Shown one piece after another: positions 1 to 7,610 of a DNA stretch of 22,534 bases. The notes beneath the pieces are model-generated. The model worked only from the letters and a program-made list of their open reading frames with translations, was not told where the DNA came from and did no database searches. Made by a program: the position numbers and the translations under genes. The stretch comes from an uncultured Rubrobacteraceae bacterium (GTDB lineage Bacteria > Actinomycetota > Rubrobacteria > Rubrobacterales > Rubrobacteraceae). Location of the stretch: contig CADCVI010000208.1 of the NCBI GenBank assembly GCA_902806105.1, positions 1 through 22,534 of the forward strand. Direction: 5' to 3'. Each line of letters opens with the position of its first letter. The stretch's first letter is position 1.

Positions 1-55
1 TCTACCCCACCGCGCCCGGACGGCAATCAGGCAGACCACACCATTGGATCACATG

Positions 56-71
56 CTCCCCCGCGGGGGAG
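56..71. terminator. GC-rich perfect palindrome, possible terminator
   Basis: Positions 56-71 form a perfect 16-nt palindrome (CTCCCCCGCGGGGGAG) that can fold as a 6-bp stem with a 4-nt loop. It lies about 115 nt beyond the stop of the leftward P450 gene. No T-tract follows on either strand, so termination is only a possibility. I see no gene in bases 1-184. Confidence 0.25.
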
Positions 72-184
72 AAAGCGGACAGCGGTGGCGGCACCGTCCC
101 GCCAGAACGCGGCAGGCACCGTTTTGCGTTGCTCAACTGCTCCACAAGATAGGGTTTATAGATGCCGACCGGTTGGTCTGAAAA

Positions 185-1555
185 CTAGTTGCGCCTTGTG
201 AGGACCATGCGCAGGCCGTTGCTCGGGCGCAGGGTCAGGGAGGGCAGTGGCTTCACCATCTCGGCCCCTGGCGCGTGCCGAAGGCGGAACCTCCGGGCGA
301 TGGTCGAGAGCAGGAGGACCGCCTCCATCTTCGCGAAGGACTGACCGATGCAGAGCCTCGGTCCGCCGCCGAACGGGAAGTACGCGTACTTCGGGAGGCC
401 GTCCGTGGAGCCGTCGAGCCATCGCTCCGGGCGGAAGGTCTCCGGGTCCTCGAAGAAGCGCCCGTCACGGTGCATCACCCACTGGCTCACGACCACCTGC
501 GTCCCTTTGGGTATCTTGTAGCCCCCGATCTCGCAGTCGTGCAGGGCCTCGCGGCCGAAGCCCCAGGCGGGCGGGTAGAGCCGGGTAGATTCTTTTATGA
601 CCGCGTCGGCGTAACGCAGGTTCGGGAGGTCGGACGTGGCGGGGGCGCGGCCATCGAGGACCGTTCGGAGTTCCTCGTGCAACGCCTCCTCGACCCGCGG
701 GTTCCCGGCGAGCAGGTGCCAGGTCCAGGAGAGGTTCAGGGCCGTGGTCTCGTGGCCGGCCAGGAAGATCGTCAGAGCCTCGTCGCGAAGCTGCCTGTCC
801 GTCATCCCCTCGCCGGATTCCTCGTCGCGGGCCGCGAGGAGCATCGAGAGGAGGTCGCCCGCGTCGTGGGGATTCCTGCGGCGTTCGCGGATGAGGCCGT
901 AGATGATCTCTTCGAGCCTGCGAACGGCGCGGCGGAAGCGCAGGTTGGCGGGGGTCGGTATCCTCTCCGGCACCTTGAACATGATGCCGCCGGTGAAGCG
1001 CCCCATCACCACGTCCAGGGCCTCCCCGACCTCCTCCTGAAGGTCGTCCGTCATCGACGCCCCGAAGAGGGTCTCCGAGACGATCTGTAGGGTGAGGCGC
1101 GACATGTCTTCCTGGACCCTTCGCGTCTCGCCGTCTCGCCAGGAAGAGCGGATCATCTCCTCCGCGCTCTCGACCATCGTGCGGCCGTAGGCCGAGATCC
1201 TCTGCCGGTGGAACGCCGGCTGCGCGAGCCGCCGCTGGCGCCGCCAGTAGTCCCCCTCGCTCGTCAGCAGGCCCTGGCCCAGGAAGCGCAGGCTCGAACG
1301 CTCCGCCCGGTCCTTGATGAAGTTGCGGTTGTTCCCGACCAGCATGTACTCCACGTGATCCGGGTGGTTCAGCACGTAGACCGGCACGTTCAGGAACCGC
1401 AGCCGCACCACGTCCCCGTACTCCCTCGCGCACCGTTGCAAGAAGCCGAGCTGGTCGGGGACGTAATCCGGGAGGTTGCCGCCGAGCAGGCGCCCCTTCG
1501 GACCGGGCGGAAGGGGCAGCGACGTGATCTCCGGGCTCCGCGCGACGTTCGCCAT
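185..1555 (-). CDS. Cytochrome P450
   Basis: A 456-residue heme monooxygenase that would hydroxylate or epoxidise a small organic substrate using electrons from separate redox partners; none is encoded here. The P450 landmarks are all present and in order: a proline-rich start (LPLPPGPKG, 14-22), helix C WRRQRR (104-109), the oxygen-activating I-helix AGHETT (266-271), the K-helix ExxR (E322-R325), FRPERW (374-379) and the heme loop FGGGPRLCIGQ with ligand Cys402. There is no N-terminal membrane anchor, so it is cytosolic. The ATG at 1555 gives a normal length; its ribosome site is weak. It lies 45 nt downstream of hyuB on the same strand and could be the last gene of that unit. The subfamily and substrate cannot be assigned from sequence. 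Confidence 0.95.
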   Translation of the reverse strand: MANVARSPEITSLPLPPGPKGRLLGGNLPDYVPDQLGFLQRCAREYGDVVRLRFLNVPVYVLNHPDHVEYMLVGNNRNFIKDRAERSSLRFLGQGLLTSEGDYWRRQRRLAQPAFHRQRISAYGRTMVESAEEMIRSSWRDGETRRVQEDMSRLTLQIVSETLFGASMTDDLQEEVGEALDVVMGRFTGGIMFKVPERIPTPANLRFRRAVRRLEEIIYGLIRERRRNPHDAGDLLSMLLAARDEESGEGMTDRQLRDEALTIFLAGHETTALNLSWTWHLLAGNPRVEEALHEELRTVLDGRAPATSDLPNLRYADAVIKESTRLYPPAWGFGREALHDCEIGGYKIPKGTQVVVSQWVMHRDGRFFEDPETFRPERWLDGSTDGLPKYAYFPFGGGPRLCIGQSFAKMEAVLLLSTIARRFRLRHAPGAEMVKPLPSLTLRPSNGLRMVLTRRN

Positions 1556-1600
1556 GACCCTAATGGTAAACGATGTCCCCTGACCCGAGGGGCGAACGCG

Positions 1601-3157
1601 CTAGCGCGCCCGAGTCCCGCCCTTCGGGCTCCCGTACCCGCCGCCGCCCGGCGTCTTGATGGTGACGACGTCGCCCCCCTCCAGTTCCCGGCTAGTCTTG
1701 GCCGGGAGCCCTTCGCCGTTCAGGAGGTTCTCGCCGACCTTGCCGGAACCCCCGCCCTTCGTGCCGCTCGGGCCGTGGCGGCGACGGTCGGTGAGGAGGG
1801 AGAGGCTGGCCCCCCCTTCGAGAATCTCGATAGAGCGGACGATACCGTCGCCGCCAACATGTTCCCCCTCGCCGCCCGAGCCCTGGACGAGCTCGTAGCG
1901 CGTCACGCGCATCGGGTACTCCATCTCGAACGCCTCGACGGGGGTGTTCAGGGTGTTGCTCATGCCGACGTGGACGCCGGAGGGGCCGGGGCCTCTCCGG
2001 CTCGCCCCCTGGCCGCCGCCGATCGTCTCGTAGTACGTCCAGCCGCCACCCCCCGAGCCGCCGATGATGACGTTGTTCATAGTCCCCTGGCCCTGGGCGG
2101 GGAGCTCGTCCGGGGCGAAATGCGAGAGGGCGGCGAGGACCGTGTCGGCGATCCGGTTGCTCGTCTCGACGTTTCCGGCCACGACCGCGGACGGTCTTCT
2201 CGCGTTCACGAGGCTGCCCTCGGGTGCCTGAATGTCGAGCGGAGCGTACGTGCCGGCGTTGGCGGGGACGTCTTTGGGGAGGAGGACGCGCAGGGCGAAG
2301 TAGCACGCCGAGCGGGTCACCGGCAGGGGGCAGTTTACGTTGCCCCGCACGGCGCCCGAGGTGCCGGAGAAGTCTATTGTGATCTCGTCGCCATCCACCC
2401 TTACCGTCGCCCTCACGGGGATATCTTCGTCGGTGGTGCCGTCCCCTTCGAGGAAGTCCTCGGCGGAGCTTTCGCCGTCGGGTAGTGCCCTAATAGCTTC
2501 GCGGGTTCGCCTCTCGGTGTAGGAGATCACCTCGTCGAACGCCTCCAGGACGAGGTCCTCCCCGCGCCGCCGTATAAGCTCGCCGACGCGCTCCTCGGCG
2601 ATGTTGTTCGCGGCGATCTGGGCGCGGAGGTCGCCGCGCCTGAGGGCCGGGGTGCGCACGTTCGCCAGGAGGAGGTCCAGGACGTCCCCGACGTACTCCC
2701 CCCGGCGCACGAGCCGGACCGGGGGGATGATGATGCCCTCCTGGTAGATCTCGCGGGAGTCGCTCGGCATGCTCCCGGGCCGCATCCCGCCGACGTCCGA
2801 GTGGTGCGCCCGCGTGACGGCGTACCCGACGATCCCGCCCTCGTGCGCCACCGGCGAAACTAGCGTGATGTCCGGCAGGTGCGTGCCGCCGGAGTACGGG
2901 TCGTTGATGGCGAAGACGTCGCCGGGCTCGGGGTTCCTCCTCATCACCGCCCGGACCGCCTCGGGCATCGCGCCGAGGTGGACCGGGATGTGTTCGGCCT
3001 GGGCGACCATGCGTCCCCTGGCGTCGAAGAGGGCCGTCGAGCAGTCGCGCCGCTCCTTTATGTTCGAGGAGTACGCGCCACGGATGAGGACCGCCCCCAT
3101 CTCCTCGGAGATTCCGCCGAGCGCGCTCGCGAGCACGGAGAGCGTCACCGGGTCCAC
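1601..3157 (-). CDS. hyuB: Hydantoinase B / oxoprolinase family subunit
   Basis: A 518-residue protein of the hydantoinase B/oxoprolinase family, the partner of HyuA in ATP-dependent opening of cyclic amides (N-methylhydantoin, 5-oxoproline) or in carboxylation of ketones by related complexes. Family hallmarks are the N-terminal DPVTLSVLASALGGISEEMG, the NDPYSGGTHLPD segment near residue 85, and the glycine-rich GGSGGGGWTYYETIGGGQG region around 367-385. The start is GTG at 3157, one nucleotide after the TAG of hyuA, with a purine-rich site (GAGAGGGGG) inside the end of hyuA; the pair is surely co-translated. A 12-nt palindrome (CGCGCTAGCGCG, 1597-1608) spans its stop codon. The substrate of this pair is unknown. 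Confidence 0.93.
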   Translation of the reverse strand: MDPVTLSVLASALGGISEEMGAVLIRGAYSSNIKERRDCSTALFDARGRMVAQAEHIPVHLGAMPEAVRAVMRRNPEPGDVFAINDPYSGGTHLPDITLVSPVAHEGGIVGYAVTRAHHSDVGGMRPGSMPSDSREIYQEGIIIPPVRLVRRGEYVGDVLDLLLANVRTPALRRGDLRAQIAANNIAEERVGELIRRRGEDLVLEAFDEVISYTERRTREAIRALPDGESSAEDFLEGDGTTDEDIPVRATVRVDGDEITIDFSGTSGAVRGNVNCPLPVTRSACYFALRVLLPKDVPANAGTYAPLDIQAPEGSLVNARRPSAVVAGNVETSNRIADTVLAALSHFAPDELPAQGQGTMNNVIIGGSGGGGWTYYETIGGGQGASRRGPGPSGVHVGMSNTLNTPVEAFEMEYPMRVTRYELVQGSGGEGEHVGGDGIVRSIEILEGGASLSLLTDRRRHGPSGTKGGGSGKVGENLLNGEGLPAKTSRELEGGDVVTIKTPGGGGYGSPKGGTRAR

Positions 3158-3158
3158 G

Positions 3159-5144
3159 CTAACGCCCCCTCTCGAGCACGAGCGTCCCGACCCCGTCCAC
3201 CCGCCCGTGCCACCCCGGCCTCACCACGCAGGTCGCCTCCCCGAACTCCACGATCGTGGGCCCCGAAACCTCAGAGCCCCTGCCCATACGTTCCCGGTCG
3301 AGGACCGGTACCTCCATCCAGGAGCTCCCCTCGCCGTCGAAGCTCGCCCCCCGCCGGCCGCGTTCCGCCTCGCCGCTCGTCGGTCCTTCCTCGAGCGTCG
3401 GCTTCTCGACCGGCACGGTCGCGACGAGCCTCAGGTTCACGAGCTCCACCCCCTCGCCCTCCATCCGGTAGCCGTAGCGCTTCTCGTGGGCCTCGTGGAA
3501 CCGTCCCTCCAGCCCGTCGAAATCGTCGGCCTCGACCGTCAGCTCGAAGGATTGCCCGCGGTAGCGCAGGTCCGCCCGGCGCACGAACTCCGGCCCGTCG
3601 AGGTCCCCTGCGGCGGCCTCCTCCATCTCCACGAACCGGCTCTCTACCTCCCCGGCCTCCGCCTGTGCGAGGTCCGCGAGGTAGGGGCGCACGTAGTCGC
3701 GGCGCAGATCGGAGATGGCGAGGCCCAGGGCGCTCAGGACGCCGCCCGCGCGGGGGATGAGGACCGTCCCCATGCCGAGTTCCTCGGCCAGGGAGCAGGC
3801 GTGCATACCGCCCGCGCCGCCGAAGGCCAGGAGGGCGAACTCGCGCGGGTCGAGGCCGCGCTCGACGCTTATGACGCGGAGCGCCCGGACCATCTCCGCG
3901 TTCGCGACCCGCACGATGCCGAGGGCGACCTCGCGGGCGTCGAGCCCCGTCTCCCTTCCCAGCCCCGCGAGGGCCTCCTCCGAGAGCTCGCGGCGTAAGG
4001 TCACCTCGCCGCCGAGCTTCGCGCCGTCCTCCAGGTAGCCGAGGTAGAGGTTCGCGTCGGTGACGGTCGGCTCCCCGCCACCCTTGCCGTAGGCAACCGG
4101 CCCCGGCTCGGCCCCCGCGGAACGGGGGCCTACGCGCAGGGCCCCGCCGGCGTCCGCCCAGGCCACGGAGCCGCCCCCCGCGCTCACCGTGTGGACGTCG
4201 ACCATCGGGAGCTTTATGGGGACGCCCGCGACCACGGTCTCCGTCGTCGTCTGGGCCTCGCCGTCCATGATCGCCGCGACGTCCGTGCTCGTCCCGCCCA
4301 TGTCGAAGCTCAAGAGGTCTCGGTATCCGCCGAGGCCCCCGACGTACGCGGCGCCCACTACCCCGCCCGCCGGTCCCGAGAGGACGCATCCTGCGGCGTC
4401 GGAGATCGCATCCTGTACGGGGACCACGCCGCCGGAGGACTGCATGATGAGCGGCTGGGGCACCCCCGCTTTTTTCGCCTTCCCCGCGAGGCTCCCCAGA
4501 TATGTCGCGAGCCTCGGGGCCAGGTACGCGTCGGCGGCGGTCGTGGAGAACCTCTCGTACTCCCGAAACTCCGGCAGCACCCCGCTGCTCAGGGAGACGT
4601 GGACGTCCGGAAGCGCCTCCCCGAGCGCCTCCCCGACGCGTCTCTCGTGCGCCGGGTGCGCGAAAGCGAACAGCAGGCAGACCGCCACCGCCTCTACCCC
4701 GGCTTCGCGGACGGCGGCGACGGCCTTCCGCAAGCTCCCCTCGTCGAGCGGCTCGACCTCGCCCTCCGGCCCCATCCTCTCCTTCACGACGAAGCGGAGC
4801 TCGCGCGGGACGAGGGCGGGGGGACGGTCCTGCGTCAGGTCGTAGAGGGAGGGCCGGTTCTGGCGCGCGATCTCCAGGACGTCCCTGAAACCCTCGGTGG
4901 TCACCAGCGCGATCCTGGCCCCGCGCCGCTCCAGCAGGGCGTTCGTCGCTACCGTCATCCCGTGGGCGAGGGCGACGACCGAGGAGGGCTCCACCCCGGA
5001 GGCGGCCAGGGCGTCCATCACGCCCCGGGACTGGTCCTGTGGCGTCGAGGGCACCTTGGCGGTGACGAGGCGGCCCTCCGAGAGGGCGACGAGGTCCGTG
5101 AAGGTGCCGCCCACGTCAACCCCGAGCCGCGCCCGGGCCTTCAA
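3159..5144 (-). CDS. hyuA: Hydantoinase A / oxoprolinase family subunit
   Basis: A 661-residue ATP-binding subunit of the hydantoinase/oxoprolinase family. The actin-like ATPase signatures are visible: GVDVGGTFTD (8-17), HGMTVATNAL (61-70), SFDMGGTSTD (279-288), and GGAGGMHACSLAEELGM in the second half. The order is N-terminal hydantoinase A domain, core ATPase domain, then a C-terminal region from about residue 505. The protein starts at TTG (5144); this TTG overlaps the TGA of the upstream transporter remnant (TTGA), so translation is probably coupled. No in-frame ATG exists before the first ATPase motif. HyuA and HyuB usually act as a hetero-oligomer in the cytosol. Whether it acts on hydantoins, oxoproline or another cyclic amide is not readable. 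Confidence 0.93.
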   Translation of the reverse strand: MKARARLGVDVGGTFTDLVALSEGRLVTAKVPSTPQDQSRGVMDALAASGVEPSSVVALAHGMTVATNALLERRGARIALVTTEGFRDVLEIARQNRPSLYDLTQDRPPALVPRELRFVVKERMGPEGEVEPLDEGSLRKAVAAVREAGVEAVAVCLLFAFAHPAHERRVGEALGEALPDVHVSLSSGVLPEFREYERFSTTAADAYLAPRLATYLGSLAGKAKKAGVPQPLIMQSSGGVVPVQDAISDAAGCVLSGPAGGVVGAAYVGGLGGYRDLLSFDMGGTSTDVAAIMDGEAQTTTETVVAGVPIKLPMVDVHTVSAGGGSVAWADAGGALRVGPRSAGAEPGPVAYGKGGGEPTVTDANLYLGYLEDGAKLGGEVTLRRELSEEALAGLGRETGLDAREVALGIVRVANAEMVRALRVISVERGLDPREFALLAFGGAGGMHACSLAEELGMGTVLIPRAGGVLSALGLAISDLRRDYVRPYLADLAQAEAGEVESRFVEMEEAAAGDLDGPEFVRRADLRYRGQSFELTVEADDFDGLEGRFHEAHEKRYGYRMEGEGVELVNLRLVATVPVEKPTLEEGPTSGEAERGRRGASFDGEGSSWMEVPVLDRERMGRGSEVSGPTIVEFGEATCVVRPGWHGRVDGVGTLVLERGR

Positions 5145-5455
5145 GCCCGGCCCCGCTGTTCGGCGACGAGCCTAAGTTCCTCGTTCTCGCCGGCGTCGAT
5201 GTCCTTGCGGAACGTCTCCTCGGCGAGGGCGTAGCAGACGATGCGCAAGAGGCAGAGGGCCGCGAACGCCGTGTACGAGAGCCTGGTCCCCGTGGCCTCG
5301 CCGAAGCCTTGGAAGAAAAGGGCAGGGAAGACGAGCACGGCTGTGGTCCCGTAGATGAAGTAGTCGTACCATCCTACCGTGGTCCCGACGAAGCTCGCGA
5401 CCACGACCTTTCGTATGGAGTTCGGCATATTCCCGGCCCCGTCCGTCCCCTCCAA
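5141..5455 (-). pseudogene. Internally deleted MHS-family (MFS) transporter remnant
   Basis: A 104-codon open frame (TTG at 5455; ATG at 5428 gives 95 residues). Its first half is the N-terminus of a metabolite:H+ symporter of the major facilitator superfamily: SIRKVVVASFVGTTVGWYDY followed by FIYGTTAVLVFPALFF, the typical first helix and loop. Its second half (SYTAFAALCLLRIVCYALAEET, then FRKDID) resembles the last helix and C-terminal tail of the same family. About 300-350 residues normally in between are missing, yet the reading frame is kept. One or two hydrophobic segments cannot make a transporter. It precedes hyuA with a TTGA overlap, so its translation may still matter for hyuA expression. 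It is presumably the former uptake protein for the hyuAB substrate. Confidence 0.7.
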
Positions 5456-5500
5456 GAGCTTGCTCCAGACCTCGCAGAAACCCCTACCAGCCTCGCGCGG

Positions 5501-5506
5501 ATTATA
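5501..5506 (-). promoter_or_regulatory. Candidate -10 box of the leftward hyuAB unit
   Basis: The minus strand reads TATAAT exactly at 5506-5501, 45-73 nt before the two possible start codons of the transporter remnant. No good -35 hexamer is seen 16-18 nt upstream, so an activator or an alternative sigma factor may be needed. The rest of the 5456-5637 gap is the divergent control region; on the plus strand a TTGACC (5568-5573) has no convincing -10 partner. Confidence 0.45.
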
Positions 5507-5637
5507 AGTTAGGCCGTAGTTTCGCTCCTCGGCCGGCCGGATGGAATCGCACGCTCTCTCGCACGCATTGACCCTGACACAGGGTTTGGCAGACTTGCCC
5601 CCAGGGACGTTGCCGCGATGGACGGGGGGAGAGGATC

Positions 5638-6723
5638 ATGCCGATAGTAAGGGTCGAGTGGCTGGCGGGGCGCAGCCTGGGTCAGAGGAGGACGCTGGTT
5701 CGAAGGATCACGGACGCCCTCCAGGAGGTCGCCGGTTCGCGGCGGGAGAGCATCAAGGTCATACTTCACGACGTCCCGCCCGAAAACTACGGCAGCGCCG
5801 GAGAGCTGCTCTCGGAGCGCGAGCCCGACGCGTCTGATGTATCCCAATCCCCGACAACGGAAGCGTCCCGGGGCGGGGGAGACCGTGTGGAGGCTTCTCC
5901 GGCGAGGCGTCCCCCCGTACCGGAGCTCGGCGGCGTCGCGCGCGTCTTCGACCTGGAGCAGGCGCGCACGAGCGGGATGCCCATACACCCGGCCCACGCG
6001 CAGGCCGGATACTCCTACCTCCTCCACCGCCACCACGAGGACGAGTACAGGCCCGACGAGGCCGGGCCACGCACGGGGGCGGCCGGCGTCATCATCTGCG
6101 GCGAGCACACGGGCACCCACATCGACGCCCTCTGTCATCAGGCCGACGACCTTTCCCTGTACGGCGGCGTGCCCGTCGGGGAGGTCCAGTCCTCGCGCGG
6201 CTTCTCGAAGCTCGCCGCCGAGGAGATACCGCCTATCCTCGCCCCCGGCATCCTTCTCGATGTCGCGGCGCTGGAAGGCGTCGATGCCCTTGAGCCGGGA
6301 AGCGTCGTGACGGAGCGGGATCTCCAGCGCTGCTGCGAGGGTCAGGGGGTGACGGTCGAGCCGGGGAGCGTGGCGCTAGTCCACACCGGCAACTCCCGCC
6401 ACTGGGGCGAGCCCGAGCGCTACCTCGCCGGGCCCGGGATGTCTGCGGGCGCGTCGCGCTGGCTCGCGGAGCAGGGCGTGATCGCCGTCGGCGCGGACAA
6501 CATGGCCTGGGACGTCCCCGGTCTCGTGGATCCGGACCTCGGATGCATGCTTCCGGGGCACCTGATCCTGCTGGCCCGCCGCGGCATCCATATAGTCGAG
6601 AACCTCAAGACGGACGAGCTCGCGGCTTCTGGGATACGCCGCTTCACCTTCGTTTGTACCCCCCTCAAACTCGTCGGAGCCACCGGCTCCCCGGTCAGGC
6701 CCCTGGCCGTCGTTCAGGGGTAG
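5638..6723 (+). CDS. 4-oxalocrotonate tautomerase-cyclase fusion protein
   Basis: A 361-residue two-domain protein. Residues 2-61 match the 4-oxalocrotonate tautomerase family: Pro2 becomes the catalytic Pro1 after Met removal, the GRS motif supplies the Arg11 equivalent, the Arg39 position is Lys (IKV) and the Phe50 position is Tyr (NYG). Residues 62-95 are a Ser/Gly/Pro-rich, probably flexible linker. Residues 96-355 match the cyclase / kynurenine formamidase / isatin hydrolase family, with the metal-binding HTGTHID...H signature (H157, H161, D163, H167). The ATG at 5638 has GGGGGAGAGG five nucleotides upstream. A tautomerase fused to a metal-dependent ring-opening hydrolase suggests two consecutive steps on one cyclic or enol-forming substrate. 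It is divergent from hyuAB-P450 and probably serves the same pathway (inference). Confidence 0.9.
   Translation: MPIVRVEWLAGRSLGQRRTLVRRITDALQEVAGSRRESIKVILHDVPPENYGSAGELLSEREPDASDVSQSPTTEASRGGGDRVEASPARRPPVPELGGVARVFDLEQARTSGMPIHPAHAQAGYSYLLHRHHEDEYRPDEAGPRTGAAGVIICGEHTGTHIDALCHQADDLSLYGGVPVGEVQSSRGFSKLAAEEIPPILAPGILLDVAALEGVDALEPGSVVTERDLQRCCEGQGVTVEPGSVALVHTGNSRHWGEPERYLAGPGMSAGASRWLAEQGVIAVGADNMAWDVPGLVDPDLGCMLPGHLILLARRGIHIVENLKTDELAASGIRRFTFVCTPLKLVGATGSPVRPLAVVQG
5875..5889 (+). promoter_or_regulatory. Internal ribosome site and GTG start for the cyclase domain
   Basis: Inside the linker, GGGGGAG (5875-5881) stands five nucleotides before an in-frame GTG (5887, codon 84). This is the right place to start a stand-alone cyclase of 278 residues. 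It may be a live second start or a relic of two formerly separate genes. G-rich runs are common in this genome, so chance is possible. Confidence 0.4.
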
Positions 6724-6785
6724 CGTGGGAGAATACGAGCCCTTATTCTAATAACAGCGAGAGCAAGCGGAAGGGAGAAAGAGAC

Positions 6786-6980
6786 ATGGTGGAGATCCCG
6801 AAGGCCATGATCATCGAGAAGATCCGGAGCCGCGACGGGGCCGAGAAGGCCAGCGAAGCCGACAAGGAGCTCCCCGACAAGCTCGACTCCGACAGCGACG
6901 CCGGCCTGCTCCAGAAGTACGGCATAAGCCCCGAAGAGTTGGGCGGCCAGTTCGGTGGCGGGTCCCCGGCGGTAGGGTAG
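6786..6980 (+). CDS. Small charged hypothetical protein, 64 aa
   Basis: Not recognised. The 64-residue product is acidic and highly charged, with an amphipathic N-terminal half (MVEIPKAMIIEKIRSRDG), an Asp/Ser-rich middle (PDKLDSDSDAG) and a C-terminal LLQKYGISPEELGG segment followed by a Gly-rich tail. The ATG at 6786 follows AAGGGAGAAAGAGAC, a plausible ribosome site. It starts 62 nt after the fusion gene on the same strand. A TATTCT box (6744-6749) in that gap could give it its own promoter. No signal peptide or membrane segment. The strong hairpin at 7018-7060 ends the unit. The strong start signal and uniform codon use make it likely to be real. Confidence 0.65.
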   Translation: MVEIPKAMIIEKIRSRDGAEKASEADKELPDKLDSDSDAGLLQKYGISPEELGGQFGGGSPAVG

Positions 6981-7017
6981 AAACCGACGGGGCGACAACG
7001 CGCCCGAACCCCGCGCC

Positions 7018-7060
7018 TGCGAAGGAGCGCCCGGTCGCTACGGCCGGGCGCTCCTTCGCA
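7018..7060. terminator. Long perfect hairpin, probable terminator
   Basis: Two arms of 17 nt (7018-7034 and 7044-7060; core GCGAAGGAGCGCCCGG) pair perfectly. The 9-nt centre can add three more pairs, one of them G-T, leaving a CTA loop. It lies 37 nt after the 64-aa gene and 43 nt before the next start. No T-tract follows, so it would be an intrinsic terminator of the U-less kind seen in high-GC bacteria. Confidence 0.65.
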
Positions 7061-7103
7061 TGTGCTCAACCAACAGCGGACCATCGGATGAAGGGGGTGA
7101 GGA

Positions 7104-7319
7104 GTGGTCGACGCATCGGAGAACGAGGAAGGCCGCTCGAGGCGGGAGCACAGGCAAGCCCTGATCGAACGCCTCAACGCCAACGACGATGGTCTTCGTA
7201 AGCTCGAAGGTCGCAGACGCGAGACTGCACAACTCTCCGAGGAGGAGCTTGCGCAAGAGATCGAACGAGAGCGCGAGCGCAACCTTTCCCGTCTGGGGTT
7301 CGGCCAAGCCGGAGGTTGA
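7104..7319 (+). CDS. Small charged coiled-coil hypothetical protein, 71 aa
   Basis: Not recognised. A 71-residue protein of mostly Glu, Arg and Leu, with a likely helical, coiled-coil-prone stretch from about residue 11 to 63 (ALIERLNANDDGLRKLEGRR and EELAQEIERERERNLSRLG). The GTG start at 7104 follows AAGGGGGTGAGGA, a strong ribosome site. No transmembrane segment or signal peptide. It stands alone between the hairpin and a non-coding stretch. The strong start site and biased composition argue for a real small gene, though a spurious frame in GC-rich DNA cannot be excluded. Confidence 0.55.
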   Translation: MVDASENEEGRSRREHRQALIERLNANDDGLRKLEGRRRETAQLSEEELAQEIERERERNLSRLGFGQAGG

Positions 7320-7331
7320 GTAGGCTTCCAG

Positions 7332-7469
7332 CTACGGCCGCACGGAGGACGCGAGATCCTTGTGCGCACGTATCACCCAGCCCCGGGACCTACCCACGCT
7401 GTCAGCCCCATTATCCCTCGCAGCACCGACCATCTCGTATCCCTCGAACGTGCCCCGTAAACCGACCAC
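7332..7469 (-). CDS. Possible small ORF, 45 aa
   Basis: A GTG-started 45-codon frame with AAAGGAG 11 nt upstream. It contains GYEMVGAARDNGADSVG and a tail GWVIRAHKDLASSVRP. I do not recognise it. Third-position GC is lower than in the neighbours, so it may be a gene remnant. It is the only coding candidate in 7320-7600. Confidence 0.25.
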   Translation of the reverse strand: MVGLRGTFEGYEMVGAARDNGADSVGRSRGWVIRAHKDLASSVRP

Positions 7470-7610
7470 GAGGCAACCTTCTCCTTTAAGTTACGCTGGA
7501 AAAAGCTCGCTCCGAGAGACCCCTCTAACGACACGCGCCGTTGGGGAGGGTGTGCCGGGCGGCCTGGTGGCAGCGCACGGCTCGATGCCACGGCGTAAGG
7601 AGACGCAGCG

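Noticed and set aside
275..5234. Long plus-strand open frames opposite P450, hyuB and hyuA (for example 275-1090, 1208-2485, 2769-3998, 4191-5234).
   Set aside because: They lie antisense to clear enzymes, have Arg/Pro/Gly-rich translations without any family motif, and arise from high third-position GC.
5509..6138. Minus-strand frame of 209 codons opposite the fusion gene.
   Set aside because: It is a shadow of the tautomerase-cyclase gene and has no ribosome site or recognisable motif.
6730..6749. AGAATA...TATTCT inverted repeat before the 64-aa gene.
   Set aside because: A 6-bp AT-rich stem is weak and likely to be chance; TATTCT is better read as a possible -10.
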